From Bremerella cremea (lineage in GTDB: Bacteria; Planctomycetota; Planctomycetia; Pirellulales; Pirellulaceae), in assembly GCF_003335505.1 (NCBI RefSeq), contig NZ_QPEX01000046.1, forward strand, positions 310,001-374,000: a DNA stretch of 64,000 bases, given 5' to 3'. The notes under the pieces were generated by a model. That model was given only the letters and a program-made list of their open reading frames with translations, was not told the origin of the DNA and did not search any database. Below, in pieces: positions 17,416-26,966 of the stretch. Numbering within the stretch: position 1 is the first letter of the stretch; each line of letters opens with the position of its first letter. The position numbers and the translations under genes were made by a program.

Positions 17416-20400
17416 ATGAGCCAGTCGTTCGTCCATTTGCATTGCCATTCGCATTACAGCCTTTTGGACGGAGCAGGGCCCATCCCTCGGCTGGTCACGC
17501 GTGCTAAAGAGCACGGCATGAACGCCTTGGCCCTAACCGATCACGGCAACCTACACGGGGCGTTGCAGTTCTACAACACTTGCAAAGCGAACGAGATCAA
17601 CCCGATCATCGGCTACGAAGCCTACATCGCCCCAGCGAGCCGTTTGGAAAAATCGGGCGGGATGAAGGGCTCGAATTACCATCTGACGCTGCTGGCCCAA
17701 AACAAGATCGGCTTCAAGAACCTGATCAAGCTGGCCTCGGCGGCGTACCTGGAAGGGTTTTATTTCAAGCCGCGAATTGATAAAGAACTGCTGGAGAAAT
17801 TCAGCGAAGGAATCATCTGCCTCAGCGGCTGCGTCTCGAGCGAATTCTCGAAGATCGTCATGCGCGGTACCGACACCGCCGAGGTAGTCAAAGAAGCGAC
17901 CGAAACGGCTGGCTGGTTCAGTAACTTGTTTGGCGATCGCTACTTCGTCGAGATCATGAACAACGGTCTCGATATCCAGAAGATGCAGCTTGAAGGGGCG
18001 GTGGATGTCGCCAAACGACTGGGGCTTCCCCTGGTTGCCACCAGCGATACGCACTATGTCGATCAAAGCGATGCCGAGGCCCAAGACATTCTGCTGTGCG
18101 TGAACACCGGTAAATTCCGTACCGATGCCTCGCGTATGAAGATGGAGAACGATCAGTTCTACCTGCGCAGCCCCGACGATATGTACGCCAGCTTCCCTGG
18201 CCTGGAAGACGCCTGTTCGCGCAGCCAAGAGATCGCCAACACGGTCGACATCGACTTGGAACTTGGCAAACGCCACTTTCCGTCGTTCAAAGTCCCCGAT
18301 CAAAAAACGGCCGACGAATACCTCCGCGAGCTTTGCATTCAAGGGCTGAAAGAACGCTACGAGGGGAACGACGAAATGTTGCTTCCCAATGGCGAACTGA
18401 GCGAAGTTGTCATGGCCCGCTTAGACCGCGAACTGGGCGTGATCAGCCGGCTTGGCTTCCCCAACTACTTCCTGATCGTGTGGGACTTTGTGGTCGAAGC
18501 CCGAAAGCAGAACATTCCGGCCACGGCTCGTGGTAGTGGTGTGGGCGCGATTGTCTGTTACGCGCTGTATATGAGCCACGTCTGCCCGATCAAGTACGAC
18601 TTGCTGTTCGAGCGATTCCTTGACGAAAACCGCTTGGAAGCCCCCGATATCGATATCGACTTCGATAAAGAACGTCGGGGGATGGTCATCAAATATGTGA
18701 AGGACAAGTACGGCGAAGCGAACGTGGCCCAGATCGGCACGTTCGGAACCCTCGCCGCGCGGGCCGCGATTAAAGACGTTGGCCGCGCGATGGGCTTACC
18801 GCTGGACATGGTCAACGAAGTGACCGGCATGGTGCCCGACCAGTTGGGCATCAAGCTGAAAGCAGCGCTCGAGCAAAGTGCCGAGATGCAGGCCGCCTAC
18901 AACGCGAACCCTGACATCAAAGAACTGCTCGATCTAGCGATGAAGATCGAAGGGCTTGCGCGGAACGTCGGTACGCATGCTGCGGCGGTGGTGATCGCCG
19001 ACGAACCGCTGACCGAGTACGTTCCCCTTTGCCGTGTCTCTGGCAAGGAAGACATCATCACCCAGTGGTCGATGAACGACGTCGAAGCGGCTGGTCTCTT
19101 GAAGATGGACTTCCTGGGCCTGCGCAACTTGACGATCCTGCGTAACGCAATCGATCTGATTAAGAAGGTTCGCGGCGAAGATCTCGACATCTTGCGGCTG
19201 CCGCTGGACGACAAAGCCAGCTTCGACCTGCTTCGCCGTGGCGAAACGAAGGGTGTGTTTCAGCTGGAAAGTGGCGGTATTCGCGACTTGCTGAAGCGCA
19301 TGAAGCCGGACAGCTTCCTCGACATTATCGCCACGAACGCGCTTTATCGACCTGGTCCGCTGGAAGGTGGGATGGTCGACGATTACATCGAGGTGAAGCA
19401 CGGCCGCAAAGAGGCTGTCTACAAACACCAGGTGCTAAAAGACGTGCTGGAAGAGACCAACGGCGTGATGGTCTACCAGGAACAAGTGATGCGGATTTTG
19501 AACCGCTTAGGCGGTATTCCGCTCGCCAAAGCGTACACCTGTATTAAGGCGATCAGTAAAAAGAAAGAGTCGATCATCCAGGCCAACCGAGAGCAATTCT
19601 TGGAGGGTGCCCAGGAAAAGGGGCTTACCAAGCAGGAAGCGACCGATTTCTGGGACATGATCGTTAAGTTCGCCGGCTACGGTTTTAACAAGAGCCACTC
19701 GACCGCTTACGCCTTGGTGGCCTATCAAACGGCCTACCTCAAAGCACACTACCCGATCGAGTTCATGGCTGCACTGCTTTCCGGTGACATCTCGGGGCGA
19801 AACTTCAAAACGAAGGACTCGCTGGTCGAGCACATGGAAGACGCCGAGCGGATGAACATCGAAGTTGCTCCGCCCGATGTGAACCACTCGGACGAAGAGT
19901 TCACCGTGAAAGATGGCAAAATCGTTTTCGCCCTCAGTGCCATCAAAGGCTGCGGGGGTGGTGCTGCCGAAGCGATTGTTGCCGCGCGCGAGAAAGATGG
20001 CCCTTTCACCGACATCTATGACTTCTGCGAACGAGTCGACCATTCGCTGTGCAGCAAAGCCGCCATCGAAACGCTGATCAAAGCGGGCGCCTTCGACAAT
20101 ATGGGTGGGACGCGGGCCCAGTACGCAGCGGCTCTCGACAAGGCAATTCAGTCAGGTGCTTCGGCCTTGGCCGATCGCAAATCAGGTCAAAAGAATCTGT
20201 TTGCCGCCGTGGAAGACACGGCCGAGGTGGCCAAAACGATTGTCCTTCCTGATGTTCCTGCTTGGCCCGACAAAGAGAAGCTGTCCTACGAGAAGGAATG
20301 CTTGGGCTTCTACTGGTCGAGCCACCCACTGGCCGAATACACACGCAAGTTCGAGATGTGCTGCTCGCACCGCACGTCGAGCTTGGCTGGCGTGAAAGAC

Positions 20401-20958
20401 AAGACCGAAGTCACCTTGGGGGGCATGGTCTCTTCGATCAAGCTGGCCCACACCCGCAAAGCCCGCCCTGGCAGCACCCACACCAAGTACGCCAACTTCG
20501 ACCTAGAAGACGTCGACGGCGGCATTCGCTGCATTATGTGGCCAGAAGATTTCGCGAAGATGGGCGAAATACTGCGTCCAGAAGGGGTTTACATTGTCTC
20601 GGGGCGTCTCGATCGCCGTGGCAACGACGACGAAGCCAACTTGATTGTCAACGAGCTCATCCCAATTGAAGAGGTGGAAACCCGCTACGCCCGGGGTGTG
20701 ATGGTGCGTGTCGACGAAAAAGCGCACGGCGAAAGCACGCTGGGAACCCTGGTCGAAATCGTACGTGGTTACCCTGGCAACTGCGAGTTGCGGCTGATGC
20801 TGGTCCTGGGGGATGGCCGCCAAGTTGCTCTCCGCAGCAAGAAAGGGGTCGATCTTTCGCCCGAAATGAGGAACCGCGTGGACGAACTTCTGGGGGAAGG
20901 AAATTTCGAATTGCTCTTGCGTCGCCCCGCGAATGGCGGGGTACGCAACTCAGCGTAG
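17416..20958 (+). CDS. dnaE: DNA polymerase III alpha subunit
   Basis: The replicative DNA polymerase catalytic subunit, 1180 residues, a normal DnaE length. The N-terminal PHP domain (HLHCHSHYSLLDG; ALTDHGNLHGAL) is well preserved. The polymerase palm has RGSGVGAIVCY and PDIDIDFDKERR with the catalytic aspartates. Then come the helix-hairpin-helix region (FALSAIKGCGGGAAEAI) and a C-terminal OB fold (TLGGMVSSIKL; DGGIRCIMWPEDF). Start ATG 17416 follows a GGGAGCGGAG Shine-Dalgarno-like stretch. It is transcribed alone; a hairpin terminator follows at 21012. Confidence 0.97.
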   Translation: MSQSFVHLHCHSHYSLLDGAGPIPRLVTRAKEHGMNALALTDHGNLHGALQFYNTCKANEINPIIGYEAYIAPASRLEKSGGMKGSNYHLTLLAQNKIGFKNLIKLASAAYLEGFYFKPRIDKELLEKFSEGIICLSGCVSSEFSKIVMRGTDTAEVVKEATETAGWFSNLFGDRYFVEIMNNGLDIQKMQLEGAVDVAKRLGLPLVATSDTHYVDQSDAEAQDILLCVNTGKFRTDASRMKMENDQFYLRSPDDMYASFPGLEDACSRSQEIANTVDIDLELGKRHFPSFKVPDQKTADEYLRELCIQGLKERYEGNDEMLLPNGELSEVVMARLDRELGVISRLGFPNYFLIVWDFVVEARKQNIPATARGSGVGAIVCYALYMSHVCPIKYDLLFERFLDENRLEAPDIDIDFDKERRGMVIKYVKDKYGEANVAQIGTFGTLAARAAIKDVGRAMGLPLDMVNEVTGMVPDQLGIKLKAALEQSAEMQAAYNANPDIKELLDLAMKIEGLARNVGTHAAAVVIADEPLTEYVPLCRVSGKEDIITQWSMNDVEAAGLLKMDFLGLRNLTILRNAIDLIKKVRGEDLDILRLPLDDKASFDLLRRGETKGVFQLESGGIRDLLKRMKPDSFLDIIATNALYRPGPLEGGMVDDYIEVKHGRKEAVYKHQVLKDVLEETNGVMVYQEQVMRILNRLGGIPLAKAYTCIKAISKKKESIIQANREQFLEGAQEKGLTKQEATDFWDMIVKFAGYGFNKSHSTAYALVAYQTAYLKAHYPIEFMAALLSGDISGRNFKTKDSLVEHMEDAERMNIEVAPPDVNHSDEEFTVKDGKIVFALSAIKGCGGGAAEAIVAAREKDGPFTDIYDFCERVDHSLCSKAAIETLIKAGAFDNMGGTRAQYAAALDKAIQSGASALADRKSGQKNLFAAVEDTAEVAKTIVLPDVPAWPDKEKLSYEKECLGFYWSSHPLAEYTRKFEMCCSHRTSSLAGVKDKTEVTLGGMVSSIKLAHTRKARPGSTHTKYANFDLEDVDGGIRCIMWPEDFAKMGEILRPEGVYIVSGRLDRRGNDDEANLIVNELIPIEEVETRYARGVMVRVDEKAHGESTLGTLVEIVRGYPGNCELRLMLVLGDGRQVALRSKKGVDLSPEMRNRVDELLGEGNFELLLRRPANGGVRNSA

Positions 20959-21011
20959 CCAACGCTAACCGCTTGAAACGCATACACTTGCATCAATTAT
21001 TTCGATTATCA

Positions 21012-21054
21012 GAGGAGCATTCGCCCGAGTAAGCCAGCGAATCGCTCCTCTTTT
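21012..21054 (+). terminator. Terminator of dnaE
   Basis: Stem gaggagc-attcgc pairing with gcgaat-cgctcctc (13 pairs with one bulged base), loop of 12, then TTTT. It lies 54 bases after the dnaE stop. Confidence 0.8.
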
Positions 21055-21236
21055 CGCTATTTGCTTGCCTTTCCTATCCCCTCAAATTAAGATCACTATT
21101 AACCCTTGCCCAATCCAGGGCCAGTACGCCTTACTTGTGTCATCATTACGACGATCACAACAGAGTTAAGGCCTACCAGGACGAATGTCCACCAATCTTC
21201 CCCCTTTTCGAGCTCGACTGCATCCAGGGATCTATT

Positions 21237-22637
21237 ATGGATTTGCGACTTTTGAAGCTGTTCTCGGCGCTCTCGGTCGCCATGGTATTGCTGTGTGGAA
21301 GCAACGCCTTTGCCCAGAACACCACCAATAATACGACGAACATCAATAATGTGGTTTCCGGTGTCTACGTTGACCCGCAAGGCGTATTAAAGATGCGTCG
21401 GGCGACCGATCCGACCGGTCAGTTGATGCGTCAACGCGTCCAACAAGCGGCCTCGGTATTGCCACCGGAATTGAATCGCCCTAGCAAGCTTCGCAAGATC
21501 TCGCTCAACCGCCTGGAAAAGGCCGCTGCGGAAGCTGCTGCCAAGGGTGGCGGGCTGCCCGAAGAAATGAAGAACCTGGCCGGCCTCACCGAGATCCGCT
21601 ATGTCTTCTACTACCCCGAAACCAAAGACATCGTCATCGCTGGCATGGCCGAAGGGTTTGTCAAAGACCTCAACGGCGTCAACGTCGGTACTTACAGCGG
21701 TAAGGCTACGCTGCAGCTCGAGGACTTGATTGTTGCCCTACGTGCCTACGGCCCTTACACCAAAGGTGCTGGTCACGTTAGCGTTTCCATCGACCCGACC
21801 AAAGAAGGCCTGGAAAAGCTGAATCAGGTGATCGCCTCGATTCCTCCGACCAGTGTCCGCCCTGGCGACACCAGCACCATCGTCAACGCGATGAAAAATG
21901 CCCTCGGCATGCAAATGGTCTCGGTGCGAGGCATCTCGCCCAACACCCACTTTGCTCGCGTGATGGTCGAAGCCGACTACCGCATGAAGCTGATCGGAAT
22001 TGGTCTCGAACAACCACCGGTCAAAATTCCTAGCTACGTTGAGAAAGCCCGCCCTGGCTCGATCGCCTCGAACGCAATGCAACGTTGGTGGTTCGTGCCG
22101 AACTACGACTGCGTGAAGGTCTCGGAAGATGGCCTGGCGATGCAATTGCAGGGCGAAGGGGTGAAGCTGGTTGGCGAGAGCGAAGTGGTGACTGCCCAAG
22201 GTGGTCGTCAGAAGACAGACGCTCAAGATCGCTCTAGCTACATTTTCACCAGCACCTTCACCAAGAAGTATCCTGAACTCGCCGAACGGGAAGCCGTTTA
22301 CGGCCAGCTGCGTGACCTGATCGACATGATGATCTGTGCCGCTTACATCCAGGAACAAGACTACTACCAACAAAGCGGCTTCGACCTGGGTATCTTCGCC
22401 GATGAAGATGGTTACCCTGTCGAAACGCTACCAGCTCCGGAAACGGTGGAAACGGCGGTCAACGCTATCTGGAAGGGTAGTCGTCTGCTAACGCCAATCG
22501 GTGGTGGTGTCGATATCCAAGCCAAGTTGGCTCTCACCCCTGATAACGTCCAAACCGACGAAAAGGGTGAACTGGTTGAAACCCAAAAGACCATCTCGCT
22601 CAACAATCTGACCCCTGGTCAGTGGTGGTGGGACTAA
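21237..22637 (+). CDS. Exported DUF1598-like planctomycete protein
   Basis: 466 residues with a signal peptide (LLKLFSALSVAMVLLCGSNAFA). The Asn/Thr-rich linker after it is followed by a conserved region containing YVFYYPETKDIVIAGMAEGF and LQLEDLIVALRAYGP, which I associate with the planctomycete family DUF1598; this is from memory and unverified. The start at ATG 21237 is chosen because the signal peptide begins there, although the frame is open to 21135. Function unknown; likely secreted or periplasmic. It is a single-gene unit with a strong terminator. Confidence 0.75.
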   Translation: MDLRLLKLFSALSVAMVLLCGSNAFAQNTTNNTTNINNVVSGVYVDPQGVLKMRRATDPTGQLMRQRVQQAASVLPPELNRPSKLRKISLNRLEKAAAEAAAKGGGLPEEMKNLAGLTEIRYVFYYPETKDIVIAGMAEGFVKDLNGVNVGTYSGKATLQLEDLIVALRAYGPYTKGAGHVSVSIDPTKEGLEKLNQVIASIPPTSVRPGDTSTIVNAMKNALGMQMVSVRGISPNTHFARVMVEADYRMKLIGIGLEQPPVKIPSYVEKARPGSIASNAMQRWWFVPNYDCVKVSEDGLAMQLQGEGVKLVGESEVVTAQGGRQKTDAQDRSSYIFTSTFTKKYPELAEREAVYGQLRDLIDMMICAAYIQEQDYYQQSGFDLGIFADEDGYPVETLPAPETVETAVNAIWKGSRLLTPIGGGVDIQAKLALTPDNVQTDEKGELVETQKTISLNNLTPGQWWWD

Positions 22638-22664
22638 CGTTCCACTGGCTAAAATCCAAATCGC

Positions 22665-22700
22665 AACCACGCCGAGTTCTTCCGACTCGGCGTGGTTCGT
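22665..22700 (+). terminator. Terminator after the DUF1598-like gene
   Basis: Perfect 13-base stem aaccacgccgagt / actcggcgtggtt with a 7-base loop, followed by the T-rich cgtttctt, 27 bases after the stop codon. Confidence 0.8.
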
Positions 22701-22827
22701 TTCTTGGCTACCTACTTTCCTAAAAGTGGCTCGAAACAACCAACCTTCTGGCTGTCCAACGAGCTTGGGCCGCTTCCGCTACCGAACAATGGCTTCTCTC
22801 AAAGGTAGCACCTGACCAGACGTCCGG

Positions 22828-22856
22828 TTATCGAACTGCGGCCAGGGTCTTATAAT
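22828..22856 (+). promoter_or_regulatory. Possible sigma-70 promoter of the cyclophilin gene
   Basis: A perfect -10 hexamer TATAAT (22851-22856) with a weak -35 candidate TTATCG 17 bases upstream, 50 bases before the start codon. It is supported only by the -10 match and position. Confidence 0.4.
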
Positions 22857-22905
22857 GAGAGCCACTCAGCTAAGCGCACTCACTACAGAAGCAAAAGGAA
22901 TATCC

Positions 22906-23337
22906 ATGAAAATCGCCACCATCGAAACCAACAAAGGGACCATCAAGCTGGAACTCTTCGAAGATAAAGTCCCCAAGACGGTGGGCAACTTCGAGAAGTT
23001 GGCCAGCGAAGGCTTTTACGATGGGCTGAAATTTCATCGCGTGATTCCCGATTTCATGGTCCAAACTGGCTGCCCTAACGGTACCGGCACCGGCGGTCCT
23101 GGCTACAAATTCGCCGACGAATTCCACCCAGACCTAAAGCACGACGGACCTGGCGTTCTCTCAATGGCCAACGCTGGCCCGAACACCAACGGTTCGCAGT
23201 TCTTCATCACCCACGTCGAAACCGCTTGGCTCGATAACAAGCACTCGGTCTTCGGCAAAGTGCTGGAAGGGCAAGACATCGTCGACGCCATCGAGCAAGG
23301 CGACGTCATGGAAAAGGTCACCGTCAGCGAAGGCTAA
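22906..23337 (+). CDS. Peptidyl-prolyl cis-trans isomerase (cyclophilin)
   Basis: 143 residues with the cyclophilin hallmarks FHRVIPDFMVQTGCP (catalytic Arg), SMANAGPNTNGSQFFI and the active-site Trp in ETAWLDNKHSVFGKV. It has no signal peptide, so it is a cytoplasmic PpiB-type enzyme assisting folding. ATG 22906 is chosen because AAAGGA lies about 6 bases upstream; the longer frame from 22855 begins inside the predicted promoter. Confidence 0.95.
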   Translation: MKIATIETNKGTIKLELFEDKVPKTVGNFEKLASEGFYDGLKFHRVIPDFMVQTGCPNGTGTGGPGYKFADEFHPDLKHDGPGVLSMANAGPNTNGSQFFITHVETAWLDNKHSVFGKVLEGQDIVDAIEQGDVMEKVTVSEG

Positions 23338-23356
23338 CCCCCTACAAGTAAACACA

Positions 23357-23390
23357 GATCGGCCCAGGCATTATCAAGCATGGGCCGATC
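23357..23390. repeat. Hairpin after the cyclophilin gene
   Basis: 10-base perfect inverted repeat gatcggccca / tgggccgatc with a 14-base loop, 20 bases after the cyclophilin stop. It lacks a T-run, so it may be a transcript-stabilising hairpin or a weak terminator. Confidence 0.5.
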
Positions 23391-23506
23391 ACGCCGTGGC
23401 AATCAGTTCGGCATTTCGCACCGAACTGAAGCTCTCTTCACGCCTGCCTTCGCCCCCGACAATCGGTATCTCGCTCGCGGATCGAGCTTGGCGTACGGCT
23501 GCTTGG

Positions 23507-23989
23507 TTACGGCTCGTACTCGTGCATCGCATGAAATTCCTTGGGTGGTTCATATCGCCTCAGGTCTTTGGCCAGGTAAGCGTTCTGGCTCTTGAGATCG
23601 CCTCGAATGAGGTAATACTGCGGCTCCTGATAATAGTCGCTGTAGCGAATCGCATAGATCTTACCGACCGACATCTTATCGACTTCTAGCTGGTGGGCTA
23701 ACTCGACCACCTCGCCCATCTTGAATTTAGGCTCCGGCACTTCGTCGACCATCACGGGGCGAGTTTTGAGGCAAACATCGCCGTAACTCAATAGGTACCA
23801 GTCGTCGTCGGTCAATTCGCGACGGAAAATGAAATCGCTCGGGATCAGGCCTTCTGCTTTATGCCGATCGTCAGGGTGAATCCAGTGATCGCTATCCTCT
23901 GGCCAGTGCGGGATGATCACCCAACTAACCGGCGGCTTAACGGGAAAGGCCTCGCTATGGCGAATCGGTGTCGAATCGTCGGTGGGCAT
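23507..23989 (-). CDS. Conserved hypothetical cytoplasmic protein
   Basis: 160 residues, acidic, rich in Trp/Tyr and Pro (WVIIPHWPEDSDHWIHPDD; YYLIRGDLKSQNAYL), without signal peptide or membrane segment. I do not recognise a family. A TTG at 24019 would add ten residues; ATG 23989 is preferred. It stands alone between the cyclophilin gene (convergent) and the TadG operon. Codon pattern looks genuine and the reading frame is dense in aromatic residues, unlike a shadow ORF. Confidence 0.7.
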   Translation of the reverse strand: MPTDDSTPIRHSEAFPVKPPVSWVIIPHWPEDSDHWIHPDDRHKAEGLIPSDFIFRRELTDDDWYLLSYGDVCLKTRPVMVDEVPEPKFKMGEVVELAHQLEVDKMSVGKIYAIRYSDYYQEPQYYLIRGDLKSQNAYLAKDLRRYEPPKEFHAMHEYEP

Positions 23990-24350
23990 GGAAGGTACTT
24001 CTCGCGTTTTTGTCCACAAAGAAATTAGTTATTGATGTCTGAGCCGGTAATCCAACATGACTATGGGCCAACTTGCCACCAATCCGGGGCTTCCGTTGGT
24101 CGCCCCTGTTGGAATGCTGGCGCCGACGTCAATAGTAACTATTTTCATTGATGATAACGCGCCACGCCGTGGCAGTCTGTTGGTTTTCTGCTTGGAAATA
24201 GAGTTCTTGAAATAGGCCGCGAGAGGGCAGGGCTTACCTCGCAGGCAGATCCCTCTGATACGGCGCGGAAATCATAACGCGGCCGGCGGCTCCTGCTCCA
24301 TAATTTCGCCAACTCGGCAAATTCAACCGGCTGCGAGCCAAGAAATAACA

Positions 24351-24394
24351 CAAGGTGGTTGTCGCGAGGCTTCACCTTCACGACAACCACCTTG
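24351..24394 (-). terminator. Hairpin downstream of the TadE/TadG operon
   Basis: Perfect 14-base inverted repeat (caaggtggttgtcg / cgacaaccaccttg) with a 16-base loop. On the minus strand it is followed by the T-rich tgttatttctt, so it could act as a terminator. A second hairpin (tccgatcgg at 24421 with ccgatcgga at 24455-24463) lies between it and the operon's last stop. The rest of 23990-24473 shows no gene. Confidence 0.6.
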
Positions 24395-24473
24395 CAGGAC
24401 ACGTCATAGTGTCTTCTGAGTCCGATCGGCCCCGCCTATTCATCCAAGCAAGGTCCGATCGGAAACAAACGGT

Positions 24474-26345
24474 TTACTCTTTGGTTTGGCTCAAATCGTA
24501 GACCAATTGCGGTGGGGGCACTTTCGCTGCAATTTGGCGGAAGGCAGACAACATCTGTTCTTCCAACTCGGCAATCGTAGCACCGCCAGGAACGGCGATG
24601 TGAATTCCACCACAGGCATTCGCAATCGCCGTCATCACCTCGCGGTCGGCACTCGCCCCCACGCTCATGGTGTGAATAGTCACGCCTCGTTTATGCGCTT
24701 CCACGGCTTCCCAAATCGCGTACTGCTTCGAGCGATCGTAGGTAATGTAGTCGGCTTGGCCGTCACCGTTGTAATCGGTCAACTCGTTCCAGTTCCAATC
24801 GTGCGGCAAAGACCAGCCGCTTTGATAACGGTTCGCGTTACCGTCGGTCATCAGCACGATGGTTGGCCGCGCGCCGTGACGCGAGTGGTTTTTCAGCAGC
24901 TCGTCCGCTTCGTTCACTCCAAAGCCCATTGCCGTGTAGGAACCGTAGTGGCCAGACTGCTTATGGCGCTGAATCGTGTTGAGCGTCGTGTAATCGTCTG
25001 AAATCCAATCGCCGTTCAAGCTGGCGTAAATTCCGTCATCGCTCAACGTGTGCTCCACACGCGAGTTCTCGTCGTAAGACACAATCCCCACTTCATCGCC
25101 GAAATCAAGGTCTTCCAAAAATCCGAGGAACAACGTTAACCCTTCTTTCACCGCGTGAAACGGATAATGAGGTGCCTTCCACAAGTCTTCGGTTTCGTAA
25201 TGATGATATCGGTTGCTCAGGATATAGTCGCAGAAGTTCAGCTTGCCATACTTCTGCCGATTGCCTGAATTCGAAGGGATATTGTTGCGGCAGTAATTGA
25301 TGAACTCGTCCCAACTGCCACGCTTGTACGGATAGGGAATGTCATCGAGACCAAACGCTCGCTTCACGGCATGGTTGGTATCTTCAAACTTTTCGCCATT
25401 GCCAGAGGCGTTGCCAGCTTTGACGTACACAGTTTCAATTTTTCGATTGTTATTGCGTCCCGTGCCGCGAAAGGTTCGCGTCGTTCCCGAAGTGTTAAAT
25501 GTCTGCGAGCGTCCGTTATCAAAATACAGCTTCACCCGCGAAATATTCTTGCTCGATTCGACGTAAACCTCTCGGTCTTTGAAGGTAACCACATTTTGCG
25601 GCGCGCCTCCGTTGCGAGGTGGATTGCCCACGATCCGCAGGTATTCTTGCCCGAATGTCAGATCACCCAAGTTGGGATTCATCGCGTTGATGATGTTGGT
25701 CATGTTCGCTTCAATCGGGCCTTGCCCCAAGCGATTGATCGCGTTGTAACGGCTGTCGTCGTTCATCGAGCCAGAGAAGTCAAGCACCACCACCATGTCT
25801 CGGGCTTCGACAAAGGCAATCGCTTCCGCCCGTAGGTCGATGGTCGGCTTGCCAACCGCCCATCCAAATGCCAGCGGTAACTTACTATCGCGCGCCTGCA
25901 CGTCAGGCTGATCGCGGCGAGCGACCACCTTCACCACGTTGTAAGGTTCGGCATTCCAAGTAATGTCCCATTCTCCGGTCCCTTCGTTGTAGGTCCGTTT
26001 GCCGAAGACAATGTCTTTGGCCGGATTCACATACACGCCGTTGCGATCGGCCACATCAACCGCCATTTCCTTGGCTTGCTCCACAGCAATCGAGTTCGGG
26101 TCGGCCCCATCGTCTGCAGCGGCATGCACCGATGACGTAATCTCTTGCGAGGCCGCCAAAGCAGCAGAATCCACGGCGTTCTGCAGACGTGTCTGTTCCA
26201 ATGCAATCAGGCCGGTGTCGAGGCCCAACGATAGAAACGCGAACAATACGATCATGATGATCGCTGCCAGAACGATGAACACGCCACGGCGAGTTTGCCG
26301 ACGCCCTGCGATATTGGTTGACGTGCCGACCATGATACTGCTCAC
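24474..26345 (-). CDS. TadG-like protein with von Willebrand factor A domain
   Basis: 623 residues. The N-terminus has the TadG/TadE-type membrane anchor RRGVFIVLAAIIMIVLFAFL followed by the conserved LDTGLIALEQTRLQNAVDSAALAA. A von Willebrand A domain begins at about residue 185 with the metal-site motif VVLDFSGSMND and continues with IVLMTDGNANRY near 500. The two parts are separated by an unusually long insertion. Start is GTG 26345, or ATG four codons later. The body is predicted outside the cytoplasmic membrane. It is the last of three genes that resemble the pseudopilin part of a Flp/Tad pilus locus; no Tad ATPase or secretin is visible. Confidence 0.85.
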   Translation of the reverse strand: MSSIMVGTSTNIAGRRQTRRGVFIVLAAIIMIVLFAFLSLGLDTGLIALEQTRLQNAVDSAALAASQEITSSVHAAADDGADPNSIAVEQAKEMAVDVADRNGVYVNPAKDIVFGKRTYNEGTGEWDITWNAEPYNVVKVVARRDQPDVQARDSKLPLAFGWAVGKPTIDLRAEAIAFVEARDMVVVLDFSGSMNDDSRYNAINRLGQGPIEANMTNIINAMNPNLGDLTFGQEYLRIVGNPPRNGGAPQNVVTFKDREVYVESSKNISRVKLYFDNGRSQTFNTSGTTRTFRGTGRNNNRKIETVYVKAGNASGNGEKFEDTNHAVKRAFGLDDIPYPYKRGSWDEFINYCRNNIPSNSGNRQKYGKLNFCDYILSNRYHHYETEDLWKAPHYPFHAVKEGLTLFLGFLEDLDFGDEVGIVSYDENSRVEHTLSDDGIYASLNGDWISDDYTTLNTIQRHKQSGHYGSYTAMGFGVNEADELLKNHSRHGARPTIVLMTDGNANRYQSGWSLPHDWNWNELTDYNGDGQADYITYDRSKQYAIWEAVEAHKRGVTIHTMSVGASADREVMTAIANACGGIHIAVPGGATIAELEEQMLSAFRQIAAKVPPPQLVYDLSQTKE

Positions 26346-26427
26346 TCTCTCCCGGGGAAATTTGTGGCAATCCCGGGCTTACCGAATTACGAAAAAAATA
26401 AGGACGTTGGACGAGAAAAGGACTGGT

Positions 26428-26910
26428 TTACTGGATGATGGTCGACTTGGTGTTGCGGAACGTTACCGTGGTGGACAATGCGTAGTCCAAGTCTTTAGGA
26501 ACCGGCATCGCTGCCACCTCGGAAAATGGAACCGAGATGCGAACCTGAAATAAGTCGAGATCGTTGTTAGGATCGTCCAAGTCAAAAGATTCCCCTGGCT
26601 TTCCGGCAGGCTCTATCGAAATTTCCAGCTTGTCAGGATCGTATCCCGCTGCGATCAGGCTGTTACGCATGTCGGAGATGATCTTGCTATTGGAACTGAT
26701 TCCGTTAGCCACCCAATCGGAGCGGTCCATCGCGCCTAAGCGACCACCATCGCGGGCCACCTGGGCAAACTGCCCGTAGGTATCAAACAAGCGGCTTGCT
26801 TCCAGCATTCCTAGAATCAGGATCAGAAACACCGGGGCGATCACGGCAAATTCAACCGTTGCCGTACCGCAGCGTTTCTCGTGAGAGCGTCCTCGTCGTA
26901 AGAAATACAT
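26428..26910 (-). CDS. TadE-like pseudopilin-family protein
   Basis: 160 residues with a short basic N-terminus and the TadE motif GTATVEFAVIAPVFLILILG, a single membrane helix whose Glu is expected in pilin-like processing. This is followed by an extracytoplasmic domain (QFAQVARDGGRLGAMDR). Part of a three-gene minus-strand unit between another TadE-like gene and the TadG/vWA gene, with 56 and 82 bases of spacing. Confidence 0.85.
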   Translation of the reverse strand: MYFLRRGRSHEKRCGTATVEFAVIAPVFLILILGMLEASRLFDTYGQFAQVARDGGRLGAMDRSDWVANGISSNSKIISDMRNSLIAAGYDPDKLEISIEPAGKPGESFDLDDPNNDLDLFQVRISVPFSEVAAMPVPKDLDYALSTTVTFRNTKSTIIQ

Positions 26911-26966
26911 GGCATTACGTTTGGGTTATAAGTGCTTTTATAAAAACGCGGTAACGCGTGAGTTGC

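Noticed and set aside
17551..18342. Long minus-strand ORF opposite dnaE (263 codons), and others opposite the PKS and permease genes
   Set aside because: They are antisense shadows of clearly conserved genes, with no family motifs and unnatural composition.
24145..24402. 85-codon minus-strand ORF
   Set aside because: It runs across a perfect 14-base hairpin and has no recognisable feature or Shine-Dalgarno sequence; the region is better explained as non-coding.
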